NCBI GenBank assembly: GCA_964549945.1
Contig: CAZJXD010000003.1
Location: forward strand, 66,709-130,708
Reading direction: 5' to 3'
Source: B25-G16 sp964549945
GTDB lineage: Bacteria; Desulfobacterota; DSM-4660; Desulfatiglandales; B25-G16
DNA: 64,000 bases
This document shows positions 7,452-15,827 of this stretch, in pieces. The notes beneath the pieces were generated by a model, which searched no databases, was not told the origin of the DNA, and saw only the letters and a list, made by a program, of their open reading frames with translations. Each line of letters begins with the position of its first letter. Position 1 is the first letter of the stretch. The translations under genes and the position numbers were made by a program.

Positions 7452-8153
7452 ATGTATCCTATCGCATCAGAGGAAACCTATAAAGACGGGCAGGTTATCT
7501 TCAGAGAGGGGACTTCAGGGGATTGGGTATATGCGATTTTAAATGGAAATGTGGAGATCTCCAGAACAATAGGGGAAAGTAAGTATATCATAACCGTACT
7601 CGAACCAGGTGAGGTGTTTGGAGAGCTCGGGTACTTGGGCGATATCAAGCGAACCGCAACCGCTCGCGCAATCGGAGAGACAACCCTCGGCATTATCGAT
7701 CGCGGCTTTTTGGATAGGGAATTTAACCTTCTTTCCAGTTCGTTCAGGGCTATTCTCGTAGCGGTGGTGAATAGATTCAGAAACCTGACAGAGAGGACCT
7801 GCGAATTTTCCAGCCGCAAAGAGGACCGTACCCAGAAGAGCTTGTCCGTGGCCTTTAAGGATCGTCAGTCCTTTGTGAGGGCATTCACGGGCAATATCAG
7901 CAACGAGGGTCTTTTCATAAGGACCGATAGCCCTCTCAAAGAGGGTGAGCGGTTTTCCCTCAAGCTCCAGCTTCCCGACTTCTCCGAGCCCATAAGGGCC
8001 AAATGCGAGGTGGTGTGGGCACGCGAACACAAGGAAGCTGAAAACAGGCCACTTGGAATGGGAGTCAGGTTTTGTGAATTGGCCGATGCGCATAAACGAC
8101 TTCTAAGCCAATACCTCCAATCCTTGATTGCGAATGCGAAGGGAACTCATTGA
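7452..8153 (+). CDS. Cyclic nucleotide-binding domain plus PilZ domain protein
   Basis: 233 residues. The N-terminal CAP-like sensor (about 5-110) shows EETYKDGQVIFREGTSGDW and VLEPGEVFGELGYLG, the phosphate-binding cassette region. The C-terminal PilZ domain (about 130-225) shows the NISNEGLFI motif that matches the N/DxSxxG part of c-di-GMP-binding PilZ, and GMGVRF near its end. Probably a cytoplasmic adaptor joining a nucleotide signal to c-di-GMP. The ATG at 7452 has AAAGGAGG 5 bases ahead; a GTG at 7449 is too close to it. A possible sigma-54 promoter lies upstream. Confidence 0.85.
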   Translation: MYPIASEETYKDGQVIFREGTSGDWVYAILNGNVEISRTIGESKYIITVLEPGEVFGELGYLGDIKRTATARAIGETTLGIIDRGFLDREFNLLSSSFRAILVAVVNRFRNLTERTCEFSSRKEDRTQKSLSVAFKDRQSFVRAFTGNISNEGLFIRTDSPLKEGERFSLKLQLPDFSEPIRAKCEVVWAREHKEAENRPLGMGVRFCELADAHKRLLSQYLQSLIANAKGTH

Positions 8154-8443
8154 CGGGGCTTTAGGTCTCGTTATGCTCGGCTAAGGCCCATTCCCCTTAC
8201 GCCCTTCAATGGGATACCGAGAATGTGAGTCCGTACCGGAGTCCTCGATCTCACAATGGGCTACCATGAGTCGGTCATCTATTTGGTTCCTCCCCATGAG
8301 GAGCGGGTTTATCTATTCGGCCTGATGCCAGGTGTGCCCCTGATGGGAGCGCAAGAGGAGTCGTAATTGATGGAATTTCATAAAGAAGCGGTGTTCGAGA
8401 TAACTCCTGGAAATGTCTCAACTATAGTGTATCGAGTGGGGTT

Positions 8444-8794
8444 TTATGCCTGTCGCGGTAAGGCCTCCAGCCCTACGATATAGTGTCCATATAATGGCCC
8501 CTGGTACTTTTTGGTGATATGACGGACAGCGGTTCTCAGATACACGCAATAAGAGGATGTCCGTATTGGGTTGTACAGTATCCCCAACGTATCTCCAACC
8601 CTTATTGCCGACAAGATATCCGAGCCTTCCTTTACTACAAGGCTCATGGAGTTCGAAGACCTGTTCATGATCTTCAGCCTATGGGTGCCATTCGGTCCAC
8701 CGCTTAAAAATGAAACGTTGAAATAACGGCCTACTTGCTTTCTCGTCTCCGACCTTCTCTCTATGGGGTTGTCCGCCGATAAATGTGCCTTCAT
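8444..8794 (-). CDS. Small PilZ-like protein
   Basis: 116 residues. ERRSETRKQVGRYFNVSF supplies an RxxxR-like start, and the body has the strand pattern of a PilZ barrel (RLKIMNRSSNSMSLVV, GDTLGILY, HYIVGLE). The usual D/NxSxxG motif is weak (NRSSNSMS). The gene shares its general layout with the protein at 17888-18244. GAGAG lies ahead of the ATG. c-di-GMP binding is plausible, not certain. Confidence 0.6.
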   Translation of the reverse strand: MKAHLSADNPIERRSETRKQVGRYFNVSFLSGGPNGTHRLKIMNRSSNSMSLVVKEGSDILSAIRVGDTLGILYNPIRTSSYCVYLRTAVRHITKKYQGPLYGHYIVGLEALPRQA

Positions 8795-9124
8795 GCGTTC
8801 TCTCTCACGGGAATGTATATCCCGCCTAATATAGTTAAATTAGCTATAATTATATATATATAAATATATTTGTCAATTAATTTTTAAAATTAATAATACT
8901 TTATTGTTTTAGAAATTTAGCATTGCGCATAAAGAGTTAGAAGAATGGCGGGACAAAGGCCGGATGCCCGCAGATCCAGGATCTCTTCATCACGTCGTTA
9001 ATGAGCCCACTAGTATCTCGATGGTAACTCGTCTTGACAGCGTGGCCTCTTTGCCTTATTGTCCGAATATTGATGAGAAGGTTCTGCTGCCCTGTTGCGA
9101 CTAGGTGAAGTAAGGGGGGAACAT
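8795..9124. other. AT-rich divergent intergenic region
   Basis: 330 bases between two divergent PilZ-type genes. Bases about 8825-8920 are extremely AT-rich (runs of TATATATA and TTAATTTTTAAAATTAAT), as expected for promoters or a bent, HU/H-NS-like binding site. No gene seen. Confidence 0.4.
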
Positions 9125-9469
9125 TTGGTACACACAATCGAAAGGCGCAAATACCACAGAATCAATGTTACATGGCCCATCTCAATAGATTTGGATGGGG
9201 AAATTATAGATGGGGAAACTATCAACATTACTGTTGACGGTGTGCTCATCAGCTGCGAGGAGCCGTTGCAGCTCAATGAGGTCCTTCGAATTTCCATCAA
9301 TCCCCCGAATCATCAGGGCATAGAGATCAACGGCAAGGTGATCTGGTCAGATCATTATGCAATTGATGAGCAAGATACTGCCTTTGGGATGGGTATCTGC
9401 TTTGTGAAGATCTCGGATGTTGATCGCCATTTCCTGAAGGAGCTCGTTTCAGCTCATTCAAAGGAATGA
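9125..9469 (+). CDS. PilZ domain protein
   Basis: 114 residues when started at the TTG at 9125, which has AAGGGGGG 6 bases ahead; an in-frame TTG at 9095 is the longer option. ERRKYHRINV supplies the RxxxR c-di-GMP motif and NITVDGVLI the second motif, and GMGICFVKI is the usual closing strand. A single-domain c-di-GMP effector of the type that acts on motility, adhesion or transcription partners. Third PilZ-type gene within 2 kb. Confidence 0.82.
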   Translation: MVHTIERRKYHRINVTWPISIDLDGEIIDGETINITVDGVLISCEEPLQLNEVLRISINPPNHQGIEINGKVIWSDHYAIDEQDTAFGMGICFVKISDVDRHFLKELVSAHSKE

Positions 9470-9634
9470 TGGCCATGAAACACTCCTTTGAGGCCACCGC
9501 ATCATTATCCCCATCAAAAGGAATAAGGACAGGGCTGTGTTCATTAAGCAAAGTTTCCCCGCCACAGGAAGAGGATTCACTTATTAAGGCGGGAATCTCA
9601 CTGAAGGCAATAGGGCGGCGGGGAGTGCATGTCC

Positions 9635-11032
9635 TCAAGAGATCAAGGAGCCACAGGATACTGCCTTAACCGGTACCCTCACGGAGAACGGTGGAATCTC
9701 ATGTGCCGGTATTCCTCTGTACGCAGATAGTATATCATAGATGACAGGACCGCAGATTCTTCCCTGGCATGTCCCCATTCCAACGCGCAATATCCTTTTC
9801 AACGCGCCAGGCGTATCGTAGCCGTTTGCGATGGCCTTTTGAATGTCGCCCATTCTCACCCCTTCACACCGGCAGATCACCGTTTCGTCGGGGATCGATC
9901 GTATCGCTCCACGGGGGATTTTATAGAGGGTATTGAGGCATTTCCCAAAGGCAAGGTGATGCCTCCGCTCCCTGCTCAGTCTTCGGAAATGCGAGATGTA
10001 CTCATCCTCACCGATTTTTCCAAGGTTATGGAGGATGCTCACTGCTGAGAGGTTCCCTTCGGTAACGGATTTCAATGCCCCCCCAATACCGGTGATCTCC
10101 CCCGCTGCATAGATGCGCTCGATGCTCGTCTCAAGGTCATCATTCACCCATACCACCCATCCTCCCTTATCCTGGCCGTAGTCAAGCTGACAACCCGCGA
10201 GCTGGGGAAGCTCGATGTTGGGAGCAAATCCATGGCCAACGGCAAGGGCACGTGTTTTAAAGGCCTTCTCGGTGCCCTCCCGCATCCTTCCGCTTCGATC
10301 TACTCGTGCAGCCACTACCTCGGTGAGGCACGTATCACCTCTTGCCTCAATGAGCTGCGTTCCATATTTGAGCGGAACACCTGAGATGAGCAGCTTCGCG
10401 AGGTACTTGAAGCCTTCAGTGTACTTTGGAAATTGATATAATAGTTGACCGATCAATGGCATCTTATCCATGAGCATTGTCTGTTCCAAAATGGAGACCA
10501 CCGTTCCGTTATTCCTTGTAAACTCATATGCAACGGCACACAAGAACGGGCCCGAACCAGCGATTACGATCTCCTTTGCCGGAAGAACCCCCGAACTTTT
10601 CATAAGGATCTGCACTGCGCCGGTAGAGAGTATTCCCGGAAGCGTCCAGCCCTTGAAGGGCAGAAACCTCTCCCTCGCGCCTGTGGCAAACAGGATAGTG
10701 TCCGCGGTGATGGTGTGTGTCCGCCCCTTGTCCTCCTCAATGAGAAGTTCTCTCTCAGGTTGTATCCCCAGGACCTTTGTCCGGTTCATTATCTTGACCT
10801 TGTTTTTCTTAACACTCTCGATAAATCGGAAGCCGATTCTTCTCACCTTGCTTGGTTCACACGCGGTAGCGACGCCAAGATTATCAGGGATTCGCCTTAA
10901 GATCTGCCCGCCGATATGGATGTTTTCGTCGAGGAGAAGCACCTTCAGGTTGTAATCCGCAAGCCTGTTGGCGGCTACGATCCCTGAAAGACCGCTTCCC
11001 ACGATCACCACATCGTACTTGTTATGCCTCAT
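9635..11032 (-). CDS. FAD/NAD(P)-dependent oxidoreductase subunit with BFD-like [2Fe-2S] end (HcnB/opine oxidase alpha type)
   Basis: 465 residues. An N-terminal Rossmann FAD site (VVIVGSGLSGIVAANRLA) at 9-26, a second dinucleotide site near 165 (IVIAGSGPFLCAVAYEF), and a C-terminal Cys-rich module (CRCEGV ... GMGTCQGRICGP), which matches the BFD-like cluster domain of HcnB, opine oxidase and proline dehydrogenase alpha subunits. With the two genes upstream it forms the heterotrimeric membrane-associated oxidase layout. It overlaps the small ferredoxin gene by 11 bases. Substrate is probably an amino acid, opine or glycine-like compound; not determinable here. Confidence 0.85.
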   Translation of the reverse strand: MRHNKYDVVIVGSGLSGIVAANRLADYNLKVLLLDENIHIGGQILRRIPDNLGVATACEPSKVRRIGFRFIESVKKNKVKIMNRTKVLGIQPERELLIEEDKGRTHTITADTILFATGARERFLPFKGWTLPGILSTGAVQILMKSSGVLPAKEIVIAGSGPFLCAVAYEFTRNNGTVVSILEQTMLMDKMPLIGQLLYQFPKYTEGFKYLAKLLISGVPLKYGTQLIEARGDTCLTEVVAARVDRSGRMREGTEKAFKTRALAVGHGFAPNIELPQLAGCQLDYGQDKGGWVVWVNDDLETSIERIYAAGEITGIGGALKSVTEGNLSAVSILHNLGKIGEDEYISHFRRLSRERRHHLAFGKCLNTLYKIPRGAIRSIPDETVICRCEGVRMGDIQKAIANGYDTPGALKRILRVGMGTCQGRICGPVIYDILSAYRGIPAHEIPPFSVRVPVKAVSCGSLIS

Positions 11033-11318
11033 CTATCCATATCTCCATGCCCTCTTCGACCTCAATCATGCAGGAGCGCCTATTCGGCATACCATTAATC
11101 GAGACCAGGCAGTCGTAACAAATGCCCATCCCGCAGAAGGCTCCCCTCGGTTGTCCGTTTTTATCCCTTCTCAGCGTTATATAACCGGCGGTGAACAGGG
11201 CGGCGAGAACCGTTTCCCCCCTGTAAGCGTATGTTTCCCTTCCATTCACGTAAATCCTGATCTTACCAGATCTCTTGACCGTGCTGATTCTCAGCTCTTC
11301 CACGGGGTTTCCCGCCAT
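11022..11318 (-). CDS. (2Fe-2S)-binding subunit of amino-acid/opine oxidase (HcnA type)
   Basis: 98 residues with a plant-ferredoxin-like fold: RIYVNGRETYAYRGETVLAA at the start and the cluster motif CGMGICYDCLVSINGMPNRRSC at about 62-83, with four Cys in CxxxxCxxC-C order. This is the small subunit of the HcnABC-type oxidases. It lies between the two flavin subunit genes, 25 bases after the first and overlapping the second, so the three are one operon. Confidence 0.88.
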   Translation of the reverse strand: MAGNPVEELRISTVKRSGKIRIYVNGRETYAYRGETVLAALFTAGYITLRRDKNGQPRGAFCGMGICYDCLVSINGMPNRRSCMIEVEEGMEIWIDEA

Positions 11319-11343
11319 ATGGGATGTCTCCTGTGCGTATTCT

Positions 11344-12591
11344 TTAAGAGTGAAACCTCTCTAAGGCAAACTCATCCAGGGGAACATGGGTGCTGCCCAT
11401 ATCAATCAGTTCAGCAATGAGTGCTCCGGTGGCAGGGGAGAGGGCTACTCCATCGCCCTCGTGGCCTGCTGCCATGATAAAGCCCTCTATGCCGTCAATC
11501 TTGCCGAGGATCGGCAATCCATCTGGTGTATAAGGCCTAAGTCCGGCAAACGCTCTGATGATATGTATGTTTTTTAATTGTGGCATTATGCGTGCAGTAT
11601 GCGTGGCGATATTTTTAATGCCATCGTAAGTAGTGTGTTTGTCAAAGCCCACGAACTCCCGGGTTGATCCCAGAAGTAAGTTTCCATTATACGTCTGGTC
11701 GATGGAGATACCTCCCTCATTGGGTTTGTCTAATGAGGAGTTGAATTTTGCGCCGATGTATTGTGCCGACAGTATGCCTCTGTTCACCATGGGAGGTACC
11801 GATTCGGTTACCAAAAGCTGTCCTCTTCGTGGTTTGATGGGGATAGTGACGTTTACCATTTGACCTATCAATGCGGCATGTGCACCGGCGGCATTCACCG
11901 CAACGCTTGTCGCTATTTTCCCTCTTGTGGTGTGCACCATACTGACACGGCCTGATTTGACCTCTATCCCGGTTACTTCGCAATCGGCAAAGGCCTTGCC
12001 CTCAAAGCGTTGCGCCGAGGAGATGAATGCGAGGGTAAGCAAGATTGGGTTTACCTTGGCATCGAGACGAGAGAAGGTCGCGCCGGAAATGGCATCTGAT
12101 AGGGAGGGCTCCATTTCCCTCACCTCATGGGGATCCAGAATGGAGACATTGAGACCCGCGTTTCTCAGTTCCTCAACGAAGGAGTCTATGGCCTTGAGCT
12201 CATCCTCGTTCTCGATTATGATCATCCCGCCGGGATTTCTATACTCCACCTGAAGGTCCAATTCATCCTGGAGATGCTCAAATCCCTCTTTGCTCTCCAG
12301 GGCCAGTTGCAGATGTGCTCCTGGCTTCTTTGACTGGAGAAAGATTAGGCCATCACACGCACCTGAGCTCCCGGAGGCGAGCTCATTTTTCTCCACCACT
12401 ACCGCCTTAATCTTCCTCTTGGAGAGATGATACAGGATGGAGGCCCCGATCACGCCTCCCCCGATTATCACAACCTCTGCGTTTCTAGGTAACAATGGAT
12501 TCGCTTCCCTATGAAGATTGCCTTCTCCGCCTGGTATTATGGTAGCCAAGTGTATCCCGGCCAAACCCTCTGAAACAGGCTCTTCAACCAC
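11344..12591 (-). CDS. D-amino-acid oxidase-like flavoprotein subunit (HcnC/opine oxidase beta type)
   Basis: 415 residues. The FAD-binding GGGVIGASILYHL motif is at about 43-56, and the DAO-type end reads GLRPYTPDGLPILGK with GHEGDGVALSPATG. It oxidises the amine substrate and passes electrons through the small Fe-S subunit. The frame opens with a GTG at 12591 and has an unusual 37-residue lead before the FAD motif; the true start may be an internal TTG. First gene of the three-gene operon; the 379 bases upstream are the likely promoter region. Confidence 0.83.
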   Translation of the reverse strand: MVEEPVSEGLAGIHLATIIPGGEGNLHREANPLLPRNAEVVIIGGGVIGASILYHLSKRKIKAVVVEKNELASGSSGACDGLIFLQSKKPGAHLQLALESKEGFEHLQDELDLQVEYRNPGGMIIIENEDELKAIDSFVEELRNAGLNVSILDPHEVREMEPSLSDAISGATFSRLDAKVNPILLTLAFISSAQRFEGKAFADCEVTGIEVKSGRVSMVHTTRGKIATSVAVNAAGAHAALIGQMVNVTIPIKPRRGQLLVTESVPPMVNRGILSAQYIGAKFNSSLDKPNEGGISIDQTYNGNLLLGSTREFVGFDKHTTYDGIKNIATHTARIMPQLKNIHIIRAFAGLRPYTPDGLPILGKIDGIEGFIMAAGHEGDGVALSPATGALIAELIDMGSTHVPLDEFALERFHS

Positions 12592-12970
12592 CTAAGAGGT
12601 TATATTTATGGGAGGATTATATATATTAAACAAACAGAGAGATAAAAAGAATTTATTTGGGATAATCAAGACCTCATTTGATATAAGGAATACATTCGCT
12701 CCTATATTATCTGACAGGTTCTGATTTTCACCTGAAAGCGCTGAGCTGGGTAGTCACTGTGAGAATTATTGCACTCTCAACGTGATCCTGAGATCATAAG
12801 CCAGGGGATGCAAGGGGTAGAATGTGCATTAGGGTGGATAAAGGTATGCGAACACAGATCGAGATCGAGCAATATTGTATTCAGAAGAGTGGCTGTAAAA
12901 TACTTTTTTATTATACCCCATCTACAAATATCTTGCGCACGAGGTCTATTACACCGATTCAGCGGTACCC
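12592..12970. other. Intergenic region, no gene seen
   Basis: 379 bases between the oxidase operon start and the end of the VWA gene. The first 120 bases on the oxidase side are AT-rich and should hold its promoter. No RNA structure or ORF stands out. Confidence 0.35.
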
Positions 12971-13621
12971 TTAATCCGCCAGTATGGTGTCAAGCCGTTC
13001 TAGGTCATTGATAACCCGCCAGTGGCCGCCTCCTGCTTCAACTCGCGCCTGCCAAGCTTCAACCCTTTTATAGTATTCCCGAGGATCAACATTGTCGCTC
13101 CTTAGCTTGGTGACGTTAAGGGCGACCACCCTGCACCCAGATAGCTGGATGGGGAAGTCGCGGATCTGGCCTTTAACCAACTCTTCCTTCAGGTCAGAGA
13201 ATATAAGAATGTATTTCTTTCCCGAGCCGGTTTCATTTAAATACTCCACTGCCTGCAGAATCCCACCGGTGATATCCGTAAATGCGCTACCCTTTACCAT
13301 GGCAACAAAGTCGTCCACTTTTTGTTTGAAGAGGCGTTTCTGTTGATTGGTAACCGAGGGGCGCTTGTCAAAGGTCATCTTGGAAATGATATCCTTCTCG
13401 CTGAAGCTAGCACTGTCGATCCTTGCTACAGCCAGGGAGTCCCCGGGCTGCAATGTGCCCAGAAGATAATTGATTATGGCCTGTGCTTTTTTCACTTCCT
13501 GTTTGTAGGTACCCGAGCTGTCGAGGAGCATGTAAACCCCCTGTGAATGACTGGTGGTATCTGCGCACCCGCTCAAGAGCAAAGAAATGAATACCAGGGA
13601 AAAGGCCAGCAACTTTTTCAT
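12971..13621 (-). CDS. VWA-domain lipoprotein
   Basis: 216 residues. A lipoprotein signal ends in LLLSGC, so the mature protein would start at Cys about 19 and be lipid-anchored. The von Willebrand A domain follows: LLDSSGTY is the DxSxS-type start of a metal-ion site, and KKYILIFSDLKEE the later strand with Asp. The ATG at 13621 overlaps the stop of the upstream membrane-protein gene (TGATG), with GAGGAGG 7 bases ahead; the two are therefore translationally coupled and likely work together at the cell envelope. Confidence 0.8.
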   Translation of the reverse strand: MKKLLAFSLVFISLLLSGCADTTSHSQGVYMLLDSSGTYKQEVKKAQAIINYLLGTLQPGDSLAVARIDSASFSEKDIISKMTFDKRPSVTNQQKRLFKQKVDDFVAMVKGSAFTDITGGILQAVEYLNETGSGKKYILIFSDLKEELVKGQIRDFPIQLSGCRVVALNVTKLRSDNVDPREYYKRVEAWQARVEAGGGHWRVINDLERLDTILAD

Positions 13622-15072
13622 CACGATACCTCCTCCTTGACAATCATATCTTCAAGATCCATAGCACCCTTAACCTCAGTTTGTTGCACCTTATTCCTGA
13701 TAAGATTTTCCAACCACAGCGCCGGAAAGATTAGCAGATCATAGATATTTACCAAAAATTCTCCTGAATAGTTGACGGCATTTCCCAGTAAACGGAGGGC
13801 GAAGGCAATCAACCGCAGAAGTGCCGCCATAGCCACACCTACCACAATACGCGAGGAATGCACGAAGGATTCTAATGGTATGGCAACAAATGCCAGCGCA
13901 AAAGGCAAAATAAAGCCCATCACCATCTGTCCGACCGTGGGAATCCATCTGAATGTCGGTTGTGCTGTCTCCACGCTGGAAAGTGCCTGTCTCAGGGCCT
14001 GCATATCCGCAGCGATGCGATCTCTCATAAAGGCCAGCGCCGATTCAACGCCTGCCAAGATCAGCAGGATAATAAAGGTAGTCCAGATCATGCGGGTGCG
14101 CATCTTATCATCCATCTGTCCGATTATGGGAAACAGATGCGTGATGCGCAGTGATTCCATAAGGTAGAGGCCCATGGCAAGCTCAACCAAAATGATCACC
14201 AATGCAGCAATGTTAGAGGTCTTGAAGTTGCCTATATAGCTTCCGCCCCCGACCATCTCCGACATGGGCAGTGCTATTAGGTTGAAGTTGACAACCGCGC
14301 CCCCTATAGCAATGAGCAATACGAACGCGGAGATAAAGAACTGGGTGGTGGAGGAGGCGGTTAACCTACCTGCTGCCCTGTCGGTTTTCTTCTGGATCTC
14401 TTCGTATTCGCTCATTCGGCTGTCAACGACTCTGGTTCGTTCGTGTAAGCCAATGATGGTTTTATCGACTTGGTCCAGGGTTTGTGAGAGCTTGCGCCAG
14501 TAAGGCATCATTTTCTCCAGCAAGGAGTGGCGCTTCGCTACAGCCTTGCGGTATTCCTCCATCGCATTTTTATACTGGGCAACTGCGGTCTTGTGTATTT
14601 CACTCAAAATATTCGCCACCCATTTGTCCCCTCGGGAGGGAAGTTTTGCCAGGGTCTCCACTGCCCTTACCCAATCGGGTGGTGGGACTGGTAACTCAGT
14701 GCTTTCCCTGTAATCCTCATCGATGTGAGCAATTTGCTCTGCTAGGACGCGCTGAAGGGCTGGATATCCGCTCATGTCACGCCTTACCACCGCGTCTACG
14801 CGGTGGAATTCGCGTTCGATCAGTTGTTCCGCTGCCCTTTCTCCTGCGGTGAGCAGGACTTCTTTATTGCGCTCCACCACCTTATTTTCCGCAATGAGCA
14901 CTGAACGAGCCATTATGCGGAAGCCGTTATGCAGGACCCGGCTCAGCGAAAAAATGGCTTTATGCGCTGGTTTACGGGCGAGGTAGAGCAGAAAAACTGC
15001 TCCAAGAAGCGCTATGATCAGGGATAGTATTGGGGAGTGGGGCCAAATATTGAGTATTTTTACCGAGGACAT
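13621..15072 (-). CDS. Coiled-coil multi-pass membrane protein of a VWA pair, function unknown
   Basis: 483 residues that I cannot place in a family. One N-terminal membrane segment (about 14-31), a long soluble helical part (about 50-240) with coiled-coil character (LSQTLDQVDKTIIGLHERT), then about five further membrane helices (around 246-268, 286-304, 330-350, 382-402 and 408-428), and a short charged tail. CAGGAGG lies ahead of the ATG. The next gene, a VWA lipoprotein, overlaps its stop. The pairing suggests a membrane complex, but no specific role is visible. Confidence 0.7.
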   Translation of the reverse strand: MSSVKILNIWPHSPILSLIIALLGAVFLLYLARKPAHKAIFSLSRVLHNGFRIMARSVLIAENKVVERNKEVLLTAGERAAEQLIEREFHRVDAVVRRDMSGYPALQRVLAEQIAHIDEDYRESTELPVPPPDWVRAVETLAKLPSRGDKWVANILSEIHKTAVAQYKNAMEEYRKAVAKRHSLLEKMMPYWRKLSQTLDQVDKTIIGLHERTRVVDSRMSEYEEIQKKTDRAAGRLTASSTTQFFISAFVLLIAIGGAVVNFNLIALPMSEMVGGGSYIGNFKTSNIAALVIILVELAMGLYLMESLRITHLFPIIGQMDDKMRTRMIWTTFIILLILAGVESALAFMRDRIAADMQALRQALSSVETAQPTFRWIPTVGQMVMGFILPFALAFVAIPLESFVHSSRIVVGVAMAALLRLIAFALRLLGNAVNYSGEFLVNIYDLLIFPALWLENLIRNKVQQTEVKGAMDLEDMIVKEEVS

Positions 15073-15827
15073 AGCAACCTCCTGTTCTTTAAGCGTTTTT
15101 AATCACCTACCGAATAGTTCATGTATACCCTATAGTCGAACAAATGAGGCCATAGTAAAGGCATTTTCTTGTTCCGGGTATCCTTGTGTACCGTCTTAAG
15201 CTACGCAACTTCTAAAGGTGCGCGGTAGCCATCGGAAATGTGGACTCCCAATAAAGATCACCCCCTGCGTGATAGCTCTGATCCATCACCTTCATATGAG
15301 CCAGAGAATTAGCCATCTTGCAGACAGACCCCTCACACAGAGCATCGGGAGGATCGTAACCACAACGGGGAATTAATCACTTGTAATATTCTGCTGAACC
15401 GTCTTCATTAATTAAAAAAGCAAGATACGTACCAACAGTTCGCTGCAAAGTCTGTTGATTCGGACATGGGACCGATAATTGCGTTCTCTTGATAGCGGGC
15501 GGTCTGAAAGCAATCAACGATTCGGAGCCCTTCTGGAACAATGTGGCTATATTGCCTGAGCCCTAAATAAAGGTGTGGTAAAATCCTAGTTGTCCTGTAA
15601 ATTTGCCCCTGCTCAACCCATCCGGGGTTTCGATCCTCTCTTGTCCTATTCATAAGCCCTCTCCTATGGATGGCATCCTCTTCTTCATATACTTCTTAAA
15701 TATTATTAATTTAGATACCATTGATATTTTTCCCACAGTATCTGAATAAAAAAGTAGACGTTCACGTGATTCTCTGCTATCTTTTTTTATAAACATAACA
15801 GCACCATGAGCATTGTGGAGAAAGTAA
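15073..15827. other. Intergenic region, no gene seen
   Basis: 755 bases between the divergent membrane-protein gene and the sigma-54 activator gene. Short frames at 15408-15653 and 15650-15886 look like chance. The 15700-15800 part is AT-rich, as expected of a promoter. I found no RNA gene. Confidence 0.35.

Noticed and set aside
10445..10955. Two plus-strand frames of about 150 codons opposite the FAD subunit
   Set aside because: Shadows of the oxidoreductase gene; compositions typical of antisense frames.
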